A stretch of DNA of 24,021 nucleotides from Porphyromonadaceae bacterium UBA2751 (GCA_002353285.1 DEJJ01000008.1:7629-31649), one strand, 5' to 3'. Counted from the stretch's first letter, positions 8,884 to 16,124 are shown. Made by a program: numbers and translations. The notes: a model not told the origin generated them from the letters alone.

Positions 8884-9012
8884 ACTGAGTTGTTGTATAA
8901 AATGTTAATATTAGACTATCAAATTGATGAAAAGTTACACTGAAAGAGAGTTTTTTTTAAGCTTATTGTTTTAAAAAGGAATATTCCTTTAAAAAAGTGA
9001 ACCTTGGCGGCA
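8884..9012. other. truB-queA spacer with a 16-bp AT-rich palindrome
   Basis: This 129-nt AT-rich spacer holds the perfect palindrome AAAGGAATATTCCTTT at 8975-8990, flanked by A/T runs, and a T-run at 8951-8958. It has no unpaired loop, so it is a poor terminator; a protein-binding site or an mRNA processing element is possible. No convincing promoter for queA was seen on the minus strand. Confidence 0.45.
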
Positions 9013-9846
9013 TCACAGTTGCGACTGCCGTGGCTTGCGAGTGCGCTCGCGAGCCTGCTGCTGCGCCTTGAGCTGCCGTGCTCGAGCTCGGTTGGCCTCT
9101 CGCTCTCGCTCAAGGCGTTCTTGCTCGGCACGGTCGGGTGAAACCATGTCTTCGGTCTCGAGCTTGGCCAGCAAGTCGTCGACACTCATGCACTGGTCAA
9201 CCGTCACGTCGCCAATCCTGGTGCGTCGCAGCGCAGTGAGGTGTGCTCCGCTTCCCAGAGCCTGGCCAATGTCGCGTGCCAGTGCACGGATGTAGGTTCC
9301 CTTGCTGCACACCACTCGAATAGCCATTGTGGGTTGTTGTGGGAGTCCACACTCGAGCAGCTCAATCTCGTCGATGACAAGCGTCTTGGCCCTGATTTCC
9401 ACTTCTCGTCCCTTGCGTGCGAGCTTATAGGCAGGCTTGCCATCGATTTTGCATGCCGAGAAAGCTGGAGGCACCTGCTCGATGGTGCCAGTGAACTGCT
9501 CTCGGAGGGTGCTCTCAATCATCTCGCGGGTGATGTGTTGCCATGGAAATGTGGCATCGACCTGGGTTTCGAGGTCGAACGACGGAGTTGTTGCACCCAG
9601 TTGCAGGTGAGCAATGTACTCCTTGACACCAGCCTGCAGTTGCTCTATGCGCTTGGTGGCACGCCCAGTGCACACTGTGAGCACACCAGTGGCGAGAGGA
9701 TCGAGGGTTCCGGCGTGGCCAACGCGCAGGCTCTTGATATCAAGACGCTTGCGTAGTCGTGCACGAACCTTCTTGACCACCTCGAAGGACGTCCATTTAA
9801 GGGGTTTATCGATGTAGAATATTTCGCCTTCTATTGGATTGAGCAT
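9013..9846 (-). CDS. truB: tRNA pseudouridine-55 synthase
   Basis: About 277 residues from the ATG at 9846. It isomerises uridine 55 in the T-loop of tRNAs to pseudouridine in the cytoplasm. Visible motifs are IEGEIFYIDKPLKWTSFEVV at the N-terminus, VGHAGTLDPLATGV near residues 42-55 with the catalytic aspartate in LDP, YIAHLQLGATTPSFD, PPAFSACKIDGKPAYKLARKG and SKGTYIRALARDIG. The frame could start at a TTG at 9861, five codons upstream, but homologues begin close to the ATG. The last 40 residues are rich in Arg, Gln and Glu (REREANRARARQLKAQQQ) and look like a disordered or RNA-binding extension beyond the core. Confidence 0.95.
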   Translation of the reverse strand: MLNPIEGEIFYIDKPLKWTSFEVVKKVRARLRKRLDIKSLRVGHAGTLDPLATGVLTVCTGRATKRIEQLQAGVKEYIAHLQLGATTPSFDLETQVDATFPWQHITREMIESTLREQFTGTIEQVPPAFSACKIDGKPAYKLARKGREVEIRAKTLVIDEIELLECGLPQQPTMAIRVVCSKGTYIRALARDIGQALGSGAHLTALRRTRIGDVTVDQCMSVDDLLAKLETEDMVSPDRAEQERLEREREANRARARQLKAQQQARERTRKPRQSQL

Positions 9847-9885
9847 AATTTTTTCAGACAATTAATGACTAAAATAGTTGTCTTA

Positions 9886-10011
9886 TGGAATCACTGGAAT
9901 CACTGGAATCACTGGAATCAGTGGAATCACCTGACTCACCTGACTCACCTGACTCACCTGACTCACTTGACTCACTTGACTCACTTGACTCACCTGACTC
10001 ACAGGATTCAC
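9886..10011. repeat. Nonanucleotide tandem array, 14 units
   Basis: Fourteen gapless 9-nt units: five TGGAATCA(C/G), then eight (C/T)TGACTCAC, then one AGGATTCAC whose last base is the first base of the uppP stop codon on the minus strand. The array fills most of the uppP-truB spacer. Two unit types are blocked rather than interspersed, which suggests separate expansions of a shared ancestral unit. Because the period is a multiple of three, the minus strand stays open in one frame through it, giving Ser/Glu/Gly/Asp triplets. That frame starts inside uppP and is not considered a gene. Confidence 0.9.
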
Positions 10012-10856
10012 TAATCAACCATTTGGAGTGAATGTCCTGATAAAAGCAGGGCAAGAATAATGCCTCCAACGATGATGCGATACCATCCAAAGGCTTTGAA
10101 TCCATATTTGGTCAAGAATGAGATGAAGAACTTGATTGCCAGTATGGCAACAATAAATGCTACAACACATCCTATGAGCAGCACGCCAAGGTTGCTAGAA
10201 AGCGCTGCGCGGTATTCCTCGTCGAGAAGCATCTTGAGCAATTCGTAGCCAGTGGCGGCAGCCATGGTGGGTACAGCCAGGAAGAATGAGAACTCGGCTG
10301 CGGTTTTACGAGTGAGTCCCTGTTGCATACCTCCGGCAATGGTGGCAAACGAGCGAGAGGTACCTGGAATCATCGAGATGCATTGATACAGACCAATGGT
10401 GAAGGCACGGCGCTCGGTGAGTGGACGGTCTTCCTTACGGTCGAACCACTTGTCGACAAACAGTAGAAGCACGCCGACAGCGACTAGCATAAATGCCACG
10501 ACCCACACGTTGCCCATGAGGCTCTCGATAAAGTCGCCCAGCAAAAGTCCTATAACGGCTGCTGGTATGAATGCCACGAGCAGCTTCCAGTAGAAATCGT
10601 ATTTTTGCAGGAATGCTTTCATTCCCGTTGCTCCAGGTTCGGCCTTTTTTAGCACAAAAAAGCGACGCCAATAAAGACATACCACCGAGAGAATGGCACC
10701 AAATTGAATTATAACGGTGAAAGCGTTGACAAACTTATCGGTTATGTCAACACCGAGCATGTTCTCGGTAATGATCATGTGTCCTGTTGAAGAAACAGGA
10801 AGGAACTCGGTTAGTCCCTCGACAATTGCTATTATTATAGATTGTAGCCAGTCCAT
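10011..10856 (-). CDS. uppP: Undecaprenyl-diphosphatase
   Basis: A 281-residue polytopic membrane enzyme of the BacA/UppP family, which dephosphorylates undecaprenyl diphosphate to recycle the lipid carrier for peptidoglycan and surface polysaccharide synthesis; overproduction gives bacitracin resistance in other species. The signature EGLTEFLPVSSTGHMII lies at about 14-30. The second motif PGTSRSFATIAGGMQQGL lies near 165, containing the PGxSRS element with the conserved Ser/Arg. About eight hydrophobic segments are visible. Length is usual for the family. It is followed immediately by the 9-nt repeat array and truB, and preceded by the DUF3098 gene with a 95-nt gap. Confidence 0.95.
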   Translation of the reverse strand: MDWLQSIIIAIVEGLTEFLPVSSTGHMIITENMLGVDITDKFVNAFTVIIQFGAILSVVCLYWRRFFVLKKAEPGATGMKAFLQKYDFYWKLLVAFIPAAVIGLLLGDFIESLMGNVWVVAFMLVAVGVLLLFVDKWFDRKEDRPLTERRAFTIGLYQCISMIPGTSRSFATIAGGMQQGLTRKTAAEFSFFLAVPTMAAATGYELLKMLLDEEYRAALSSNLGVLLIGCVVAFIVAILAIKFFISFLTKYGFKAFGWYRIIVGGIILALLLSGHSLQMVD

Positions 10857-10866
10857 TTAACTAATT

Positions 10867-10901
10867 CATGATGCATAATGCATAATGCATGATGCACAAT
10901 T
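10867..10901. repeat. Heptad tandem array of CATAATG-type units
   Basis: Five 7-nt units: CATGATG, CATAATG, CATAATG, CATGATG, CACAATT. It lies between the DUF3098 stop codon (10952) and the uppP start (10856), 51 nt from the stop and 10 nt upstream of the uppP ATG on the minus strand. Its position could affect uppP translation initiation. Confidence 0.75.
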
Positions 10902-10951
10902 AAGCTGCGCACACTTTATGCAAAATGCAGTTAATTACTTAATATTTAAAA

Positions 10952-11233
10952 TTATTGTTCCTTTTTGTCGCTCTTGCCACGGTAGAGGATGGCTGGCACC
11001 ATGAGGATGAATCCCAGGAAAGTGATGAACGGAGCCACCACAGTGCGAGAGCTACTGAACACGTCGTTGTTGAACGTTGCGCCCTCGTTGCTGCTACCGC
11101 TCATCATGAAAAATCCCACAGCGATGAGCAGCAGGCACACCGCTATCATTATATAATTAATCTTGCCCAGTGGCATAGATTCTTTAGTGTCGTTGGTTTT
11201 AGGCTGAGTGGCCTTAGTATCTTTCTGTTTCAT
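10952..11233 (-). CDS. DUF3098 family small membrane protein
   Basis: A 93-residue protein with two transmembrane segments (about residues 29-45 and 67-84) separated by a polar loop (GSSNEGATFNNDVFSSSRTVV), with a charged N-terminus and a lysine-rich end. The pattern PLGKINYIMIAVCLLLIAVGF and the FLGFILMVPAILY helix fit the DUF3098 family. That family sits next to ftsX and uppP in Bacteroidales genomes as I recall. No ftsX is found upstream here: the next gene is a FadL-like barrel with its own terminator. Function unknown; a link to cell-envelope assembly is inferred from the neighbour uppP. It is the first gene after a strong promoter match. Confidence 0.82.
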   Translation of the reverse strand: MKQKDTKATQPKTNDTKESMPLGKINYIMIAVCLLLIAVGFFMMSGSSNEGATFNNDVFSSSRTVVAPFITFLGFILMVPAILYRGKSDKKEQ

Positions 11234-11278
11234 TTAATAATGTGTTGATGAGATGGGCACTATTACCCTAATTTGGTG

Positions 11279-11309
11279 CAAAATTACAATATCCAGAGGC
11301 GTTTGTCAA
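11279..11309 (-). promoter_or_regulatory. Bacteroidetes-type promoter for the DUF3098-uppP block
   Basis: On the minus strand TTG (11309-11307) is followed after 20 nt by TAATTTTG (11286-11279), an exact TAnnTTTG -7 element, then CACC. This is the best promoter match in the window. Start of transcription is expected near 11272, with a leader of about 40 nt before the ATG at 11233. Confidence 0.75.
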
Positions 11310-11328
11310 TAGTTTTTGCGTTTTTTTG

Positions 11329-11375
11329 GAAAAAACAAATTATTCGCCGGAAAAAAATTTCGGCGAATAATTTGT
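11329..11375 (-). terminator. Rho-independent terminator of the FadL-like gene
   Basis: A perfect 15-bp stem pairs 11335-11349 with 11361-11375 around an 11-nt loop. On the minus strand the stem ends in ATTTGT and runs straight into a T-run, giving the classic stem plus U-tract. It lies 45 nt after the FadL-like stop codon and just upstream of the DUF3098 promoter, so it insulates the two units. Confidence 0.85.
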
Positions 11376-11380
11376 GGGCA

Positions 11381-11416
11381 TTCCGGATTTTCCGGGTATT
11401 CCGGGATTTCCGGTGG
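11381..11416. repeat. Nonanucleotide array of TTCCGGGAT-type units
   Basis: Four gapless 9-nt units: TTCCGGATT, TTCCGGGTA, TTCCGGGAT, TTCCGGTGG. It starts 4 nt after the FadL-like stop codon on the minus strand and ends before the terminator hairpin. Confidence 0.7.
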
Positions 11417-11419
11417 AGG

Positions 11420-12901
11420 TTAGAACTTGTAGTCGAGTCCGATGCCTATTACCTTGTTAGAGCGTGAGAACTTGTCGCTGCCTGCAGGTAAAGCTGGATT
11501 GTTGAGGTAGTGGTCCTGGCTGCGCTTGTAGTCCTTGTAGGATGTCCAGAAGTAGCCCACGTTGAGCTTGGCATTCTCGCTCAGGTTCACAGCACCACCA
11601 AAGCCAATCGAGTAGCTGTCGCAAGAGAAGGCGGTGTGAGTTTGGAAATCGTCGCTCAGTCCATAGTCGGTGTTCTGGAAACCGCAGCTCACTGTGAACA
11701 GTCGGTTGATGTCCCACTCAAGACCTGCCAGCACCTCGTGTGTGCCATGTCGCAGCGACTTCTGCTTGTCGTTGGCCATCTCGGCATGCTTGTCGTCGTA
11801 GTAGTGGTACTCGACAGTGCCTCGCAATTTGTTAGGAATAAACTCATAACCTGCTGCTACGTAGAGCACCGAAGGGAGGTCGTTGGGAGTGTTCACGCCG
11901 TCCTTGTAGGGTGCCATGGCAGTCTCAAACTGCTCGGAAGCCTCGCCCATGGCAGTGGCCTCGAGAGTCTTGGTGTCGTTCTCGATGTGCAGGTTGGTCT
12001 TGAACTCATATTTTGCTGCAAGAGTGAGTCCTTTCCACTTGAAGTTGACACCAATGATGGGAGTGATGCCCCATCCCTTCTGGTCGGTGTCGAGAGCGAT
12101 GTGAGTGAGGCCACCTTCCTTGGCCAGCGCGTCGAGCATAGGCACATAGGCAGCAGCTTGCTCGGGAGGTAAAGTGGCGAGTGCGGCAGCAGCCTTTTGC
12201 TTAAGGGCATCGCCCAGGTTGGCATTGAGATGTCCCTTGTAGTTGCCGTTGAAGAGGTTGAAGCGCAAGCCAGCATAGGCGCTGAGATTGTCGAGGATGC
12301 GATAGGTGCCACCGAGCTGACCGCCAAACACATACTGGCGGCCCTTCATAGCGGTGTCGATGGTGTACATGTCGGGGGTAATGGCGTCGGCACCCACGAT
12401 GGCCTTGAGCAGTGGTTGTGATGCCAGCAAGTTGCCTGTGGTGGCATAGATGCCCGACATCACTGCTGCATCAAACATTGAGAGGCCGTTGTTGAAGTTG
12501 CACTTACCACCTCCACCAGTCACACCGAAGAAAGCACTAGCCACCCAGCGGTCTTTCTTGTAGGCCGCATAGAGGCTTGGCAACACTGGAGCCGTGGCTT
12601 TGCCCTCATACTTGCGCATAGGGCTGTGGTCGGGGTTGGTGTAGACGAACAATGGGAAAGAAGTTTCCACATCGCGAGTTTGGAACGCGCTCTGGATATT
12701 GAGCGATAGCGTCCATCCCTCGTTGTCGAGCCATGCGAGGCCTGCGGGGTTGGTGTAGACGGCGTCGATTTCATGGCTGGCTCCACGTGCCATCATTCGC
12801 AAGAAAGCGATGTGCTGATTAGTGTTGTGTAGCAATCCACCAGCGTGGGCACTCACTGCAATGGCTGCAACAGCCAGGAGGATGGTAAATTTTCTCATCA
12901 T
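11420..12901 (-). CDS. FadL/OmpP1-type outer-membrane barrel protein
   Basis: A 493-residue exported protein with a signal peptide of about 20 residues (MMRKFTILLAVAAIAVSAHA) and alternating beta-strand patterns typical of an outer-membrane barrel, ending in LDYKF. The N-terminal part has DAVYTNPAGLAWL, the NPAG(L/M) signature of the OmpP1/FadL/TodX family, which passes hydrophobic compounds such as fatty acids across the outer membrane in other bacteria. Later stretches (LTLAAKYEFKTNL, YHYYDDKHAEM, AKLNVGYFWTSYKDYK) are strand-like. Substrate is unknown. It forms its own unit, with a -7 match upstream and an intrinsic terminator after it. The acyl-CoA synthetase-like gene 9 kb away on the same strand is a tempting partner, but the terminator argues against cotranscription. 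Confidence 0.82.
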   Translation of the reverse strand: MMRKFTILLAVAAIAVSAHAGGLLHNTNQHIAFLRMMARGASHEIDAVYTNPAGLAWLDNEGWTLSLNIQSAFQTRDVETSFPLFVYTNPDHSPMRKYEGKATAPVLPSLYAAYKKDRWVASAFFGVTGGGGKCNFNNGLSMFDAAVMSGIYATTGNLLASQPLLKAIVGADAITPDMYTIDTAMKGRQYVFGGQLGGTYRILDNLSAYAGLRFNLFNGNYKGHLNANLGDALKQKAAAALATLPPEQAAAYVPMLDALAKEGGLTHIALDTDQKGWGITPIIGVNFKWKGLTLAAKYEFKTNLHIENDTKTLEATAMGEASEQFETAMAPYKDGVNTPNDLPSVLYVAAGYEFIPNKLRGTVEYHYYDDKHAEMANDKQKSLRHGTHEVLAGLEWDINRLFTVSCGFQNTDYGLSDDFQTHTAFSCDSYSIGFGGAVNLSENAKLNVGYFWTSYKDYKRSQDHYLNNPALPAGSDKFSRSNKVIGIGLDYKF

Positions 12902-12951
12902 ATTACTCTTTTTATAATTTAATGTTTATTACCGAATTTTTAAAAACTTTG

Positions 12952-12959
12952 CAAAATTA
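12952..12959 (-). promoter_or_regulatory. Candidate -7 element for the FadL-like gene
   Basis: On the minus strand 12959-12952 reads TAATTTTG, followed by CAAAG. It matches TAnnTTTG, but no TTG lies at the right distance upstream. The leader would be about 45 nt. Confidence 0.4.
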
Positions 12960-13137
12960 GATAAAAAATGGTCACCCACTGTTCTAATCGTCCAAAAAAA
13001 TGTCATCTTTAACCCCTCGTGTAACTATATTACCTATTTTAACAATTGGCGTTGCTATCTGGGTGTGACCGACCAAGGAATCAGGTGGCTTTTAAAAGAT
13101 TTGTGTTGTAAAAATGCTTTTTTTGGCACAAAAGTTG

Positions 13138-13166
13138 TTGTAATTGAACAAAAAGTATTACTTTTA
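13138..13166 (+). promoter_or_regulatory. Candidate promoter for the lemA-TPM genes
   Basis: TTG at 13138-13140 is followed after 18 nt by TACTTTTA (13159-13166), one mismatch from TAnnTTTG. Transcription would start near 13173, about 38 nt before the lemA ATG at 13211. The spacing is one base short of the usual range. Confidence 0.42.
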
Positions 13167-13210
13167 CAACAAAAATAAATTTAATCATTAATTTAATACA
13201 TTAAAAAGTT

Positions 13211-13972
13211 ATGGATTTGAACACAAACGCTAACAATCAAAACGTTAACAATCCCAACCCCAATCCCATGAATGCTGCCCTGGGCGGCAACGCTGGTAAG
13301 GGTTGCTTTGGGTTAGGCAAGATGGGTTGCATAGGAATTGCAGTGCTTGCTGCCCTGGCAATGTGGGTTTACAGTGGTTACAATGGCCTTGTGACTCAGG
13401 AAGAGGAAGTTAAGACAGCCTGGTCGCAGGTTGAGAACCAGTATCAGCGCCGCATCGACCTTATCAAGAATGTGGCTGCCAGTGCTAAGAAATATGCTAA
13501 ACACGAGCAAGGTACCTTCCAGGGCGTGACCAATGCCCGCGCTCGCACTAATGTGGGCGGCCAGGCCGAGCAAGCCGACCAGCAGATGCAGGCCGTTGCC
13601 GCTACTGCCGACTCACTGGCCAACGTGAAGATGGACCCCAACAGTGCACAGTCGATGCAGGCTTATGCCGCCGCTCAGGACAAGATGCTCGAGCAGGCTC
13701 GCCTTGCCATCAATGTGGTGCATGAGGCCTATCCCGAACTGAAAGCCGACAAGCTCTTCGAGAACCTGCAGGTGCAACTCGAGGGCACCGAGAACCGCGT
13801 AGCCACCGAGCGCAAGAAATTCAACGAGACCGCTCAGGCCTACAACACCAACATCCGCAAGTTCCCTGGCAACATACTTGCTAAGTTCTTTGGCTTCAAC
13901 GAGCGTCCTTACTTTGCTGCTCAGGCTGGTGCCGACAAGGCTCCCGACCTTGACACAATGTTTGACGAATAA
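13211..13972 (+). CDS. lemA: LemA family membrane protein
   Basis: A 253-residue LemA-family protein. Residues 1-25 are rich in Asn and Pro (NANNQNVNNPNPNP), an unusual cytoplasmic or disordered lead. One membrane helix follows at about 37-54 (MGCIGIAVLAALAMWVY), then the family signature YNGLVTQEEEVKTAWSQVEN and QRRIDLIKNVAASAKKYAKHE, and a long helical-bundle domain to the C-terminus (NETAQAYNTNIRKFPGNILA). The core usually lies outside the cytoplasmic membrane. Its molecular role is not settled. LemA genes are often next to TPM-domain genes, and here four follow in the same direction. Downstream of the stop codon is a large inverted repeat array, which may lower expression of the genes behind it. 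Confidence 0.92.
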   Translation: MDLNTNANNQNVNNPNPNPMNAALGGNAGKGCFGLGKMGCIGIAVLAALAMWVYSGYNGLVTQEEEVKTAWSQVENQYQRRIDLIKNVAASAKKYAKHEQGTFQGVTNARARTNVGGQAEQADQQMQAVAATADSLANVKMDPNSAQSMQAYAAAQDKMLEQARLAINVVHEAYPELKADKLFENLQVQLEGTENRVATERKKFNETAQAYNTNIRKFPGNILAKFFGFNERPYFAAQAGADKAPDLDTMFDE

Positions 13973-13981
13973 AATTCACAA

Positions 13982-14090
13982 TAGTAGAATAGTGAGGTGG
14001 TGAAATAGTTGAGAAGTGAGGCCAGAGTGATTTCTCATCCTCAGCAATAGCTACTCCACTATTTCACCGCTCTACTGTTCTGATTACCTA
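13982..14090. repeat. Octanucleotide array with inverted halves, hairpin-forming
   Basis: The left half reads in 8-nt steps TAGTAGAA, TAGTGAGG, TGGTGAAA, TAGTTGAG, AAGTGAGG (13982-14021). The right half reads CTACTCCA, CTATTTCA, CCGCTCTA, CTGTTCTG, ATTACCTA (14051-14090), roughly the reverse complement. The core pair 13999-14009 with 14058-14068 is perfect (11 bp), with imperfect pairing further out. It starts 10 nt after the lemA stop and ends 7 nt before the next start codon, so it can act as an attenuator or mRNA stabiliser within the operon. Confidence 0.75.
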
Positions 14091-14096
14091 TCAGCT

Positions 14097-14534
14097 ATGC
14101 AACTCGACGACTTTATTAGTATATCGGACCAGCGTCGTGTGGTCGACGCCATAGGCGATGCTGAGAAGAAGACATCGGGCGAGATAAGAGTACACATCAC
14201 GCCCAAGTGTGGCACCGATGTGATGAAGGCAGCAGCCAAGACCTTCAACCGCCTGAAGATGTACAAGACGCGTCACCGCAATGGTGTGCTCATCTATGTG
14301 GCCTTTGAGAGCCGCCGCTTTGCCATTCTGGGCGATGCCGGCATCAATGGCGTGGTGCCCGAGGGCTACTGGGAACAGGAGAAGGACACGCTGCTCGAGC
14401 ACTTGAAGGCTGGCGATCCTGCCACTGGAATGTGCAAGGTGATAGCCAGTGTGGGCGAGAAGCTTAAAACCTACTTTCCCATAGAGGAAGATGATGAAAA
14501 CGAACTAAGCAACGAGATTTCCTATGAAGATTAA
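14097..14534 (+). CDS. TPM-domain protein 1, no signal peptide
   Basis: A 145-residue protein made almost wholly of a TPM-like domain (about residues 8-120): EKKTSGEIRVHITPKCGTDVM, RHRNGVLIYVAFESRRFAILGDAGI and VVPEGYWEQEKDTLLEHL. The family (Psb32, MOLO-1, YgcG) is named for three plant, bacterial and animal members; some plant members have weak phosphatase activity. No signal peptide or membrane helix is seen, unlike the three TPM proteins that follow, so it is predicted to be cytoplasmic. The C-terminus is acidic (EEDDENELSNEISYED). Its 3' end overlaps the next gene by 11 nt, which suggests coupled translation. Function unknown. Confidence 0.82.
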   Translation: MQLDDFISISDQRRVVDAIGDAEKKTSGEIRVHITPKCGTDVMKAAAKTFNRLKMYKTRHRNGVLIYVAFESRRFAILGDAGINGVVPEGYWEQEKDTLLEHLKAGDPATGMCKVIASVGEKLKTYFPIEEDDENELSNEISYED

Positions 14535-15147
14535 GTCGATACTGCTGCTAAGCTTAGCAGCGCTGCTGGTGGCTGTGATGCCATCGTGCCGCGACAACGG
14601 CAAGGCCACTGCCGAGGGCAGTGCTACCAGTGCCACCAGTGAAATTAAGGAGATTAAAGAAGTGCAGGGTCGTGGCCTTGAGAGGATTGACAAACTCCCC
14701 GAGGCACCCACGGGTAATGTGGTGGATCAGGCAGGCTTGCTGTCGCAGGCCGACGTGACCCAAATCACACAGCTTGCCGTGGAACTCGATAGCCTCAAGC
14801 TGGCTCAGGTGGCAGTGGTCACAGTGAATGACCTGGAGGGGAAAGATGCCCTGGCCTGTGCCACCGACATCTCAAACAAATGGGGCGTTGGTCACAAGGA
14901 GAGCAACGACGGCATCACCATCCTTGTGAAGCCCAAGACCGAGCAGAGCAAGGGCGAGGCTGCCATTGCCACTGGGAAAGGCATGGAGAAGATACTCACC
15001 AACGAAGTATGCCAGCTCATCATCGACCAGGAAATGATACCTGAGTTCAAGAAAAACGATTATGGAAAGGCAATCAAAGAGGCTCTTGACAAGATTAAAG
15101 AGATTCTTGCATTGCATTCTGAATCGAAATTAGAGATTTCAGATTAG
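14524..15147 (+). CDS. TPM-domain protein 2, predicted lipoprotein
   Basis: A 207-residue protein with a lipoprotein signal: a hydrophobic stretch (SILLLSLAALLVAVMPSC) ending in a Cys at about residue 22. A low-complexity Ser/Ala/Thr linker (GSATSATS) leads into the TPM domain at about 60-195: NVVDQAGLLSQADVTQI, LAQVAVVTVNDLEGKDALA, KWGVGHKESNDGITILVKPKT and MIPEFKKNDYGKAIKEALD. The start overlaps the preceding gene by 11 nt. The last residues (HSESKLEISD) come from an AT-rich sequence with short repeats and look like a recently changed end. It is expected to be anchored in the inner or outer membrane facing the periplasm. Confidence 0.86.
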   Translation: MKIKSILLLSLAALLVAVMPSCRDNGKATAEGSATSATSEIKEIKEVQGRGLERIDKLPEAPTGNVVDQAGLLSQADVTQITQLAVELDSLKLAQVAVVTVNDLEGKDALACATDISNKWGVGHKESNDGITILVKPKTEQSKGEAAIATGKGMEKILTNEVCQLIIDQEMIPEFKKNDYGKAIKEALDKIKEILALHSESKLEISD

Positions 15148-15193
15148 GGAAACAAAAGATATTTTGAACTAAAACTATAATTTAGCAAAACTC

Positions 15194-15988
15194 ATGAGCC
15201 GCAACACCATATATAGCACATTGCTCATGCTGTGCCTTGCACTGGGCATGAGCGCGCAAGTGCCCGACAAACCCACCGAGAAGCTGCTGCTGTGGGACTA
15301 TGCCGGAATCATCGACCCCTATCAGGCTCAACTGCTCGAGGACTCGCTCGAATACTTTTCTCGCACCACCAGCAACCAGATTGTGGTGATGACAGTGAAA
15401 GACTTTGGCGGCCTGGAGCCTGCTGAGTTTGGTCAGCAAGTGGGCGAGAAATGGGGCGTGGGCCACAAGGGCAGCGACAATGGCGTGGTGATTCTCATCA
15501 AGCCCAAGACCGGCGAGGGAGCCGAGGGCCGAGGCCGTGCGTTCATCACCACTGGCTATGGTGCTGAGGGCCCGCTGCCCGACCTGCTGTGCAATAAAAT
15601 TGTTGAGAATGAGATGATACCTCATTTCAAGGATAATGACTACGCAGGTGGCATTTGGGCAGCACTCAACATCATCAGGCCAGCGCTTCAGGGTGACTTC
15701 AACACCGAGGAATATGTGGGCGACGACGCTGGCGATGTGGTTCTTGCCATTATTGTGCTGGTGATGATATTATGCTTCATCTTCACCGTGATGAGTGCCA
15801 ATAACAACGATAACGGCAATGGCAACAACACTCGCACCTACACCGGTGGGCCTATCATCTTCCCTGGCTCATTTGGCAGTGGTCGTAGCTCGGGCGGCTT
15901 TGGTGGCGGCTTCGGCGGCGGTGGCGGCGGCTGGGGCGGCTTTGGCGGCGGCTCGTTTGGCGGCGGCGGTGGCGGCGGCAGCTGGTAA
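15194..15988 (+). CDS. TPM-domain protein 3, YgcG-like with Gly-rich tail
   Basis: A 264-residue protein. A signal peptide ends near residue 21 (SAQVPDKP). The TPM domain spans about 30-165 (WDYAGIIDPYQAQLLEDSLE, NQIVVMTVKDFGGLEPAEFG, KWGVGHKGSDNGVVILIKPK, FITTGYGAEGPLPD, MIPHFKDNDYAGGI). One membrane helix follows at about 181-200. After an Asn/Gly linker comes a tail of about 40 residues made almost only of Gly with Phe, Ser and Trp. This order (signal, TPM, helix, Gly-rich tail) is that of YgcG-type proteins paired with LemA. It is separated from gene 2 by 46 nt. The extreme GC of the tail comes from repeated GGC codons. Confidence 0.9.
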   Translation: MSRNTIYSTLLMLCLALGMSAQVPDKPTEKLLLWDYAGIIDPYQAQLLEDSLEYFSRTTSNQIVVMTVKDFGGLEPAEFGQQVGEKWGVGHKGSDNGVVILIKPKTGEGAEGRGRAFITTGYGAEGPLPDLLCNKIVENEMIPHFKDNDYAGGIWAALNIIRPALQGDFNTEEYVGDDAGDVVLAIIVLVMILCFIFTVMSANNNDNGNGNNTRTYTGGPIIFPGSFGSGRSSGGFGGGFGGGGGGWGGFGGGSFGGGGGGGSW

Positions 15989-15990
15989 GT

Positions 15991-16124
15991 GAGTTATGAG
16001 TTTTGAGTTCTTGAGTTTTGAGTTCTTGAGTTTTTGAGTTCTTGAGTTTTTGAGTTCTTGAGTTTTTGAGTTCTTGAGTTTTTGAGTTCTTGAGTTTTTT
16101 GAGTTCTTGAGTTTTTTTGAGTGG
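15991..16124. repeat. Octanucleotide array GAGTTCTT/GAGTTTTT with growing T-runs
   Basis: After GAGTTAT, units alternate strictly between a GAGTT-C-TT form and a GAG-T(n) form. The T(n) run lengthens from left to right: 4, 4, 5, 5, 5, 5, 6, 7. There are seven C-type and eight T-type units. The array starts 3 nt after the stop codon of TPM gene 3 and ends 13 nt before the ATG of TPM gene 4, so it occupies nearly the whole spacer. Copy-number change would alter the leader of gene 4. Confidence 0.92.

Larger units (their letters stand above)
12902..13210. other. 309-nt AT-rich divergent intergenic region
   Basis: This region separates the divergent FadL-like and lemA genes. It holds a -7 type element for each direction (listed separately). 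It has no open frame of note and no tandem array. A loose inverted pair (12970-12978 with 13062-13072) is probably chance. Confidence 0.6.

Noticed and set aside
9869..10105. Minus-strand frame encoding a Ser/Glu/Gly/Asp triplet-repeat peptide of 78 residues
   Set aside because: It starts inside uppP in another frame and is open only because the 9-nt array has no stop codon in that frame. No independent start region or homology is visible.
2255..12901. A FadL plus acyl-CoA synthetase fatty-acid uptake operon
   Set aside because: A clear intrinsic terminator and a new promoter separate the barrel gene from the block that ends with the AMP ligase; a functional link is possible but not supported by operon structure.
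12970..13072. Inverted pair GGTCACCCA and TGGGTGTGACC in the FadL-lemA spacer
   Set aside because: The arms are short, differ by a 2-nt bulge and lie about 80 nt apart; likely chance.
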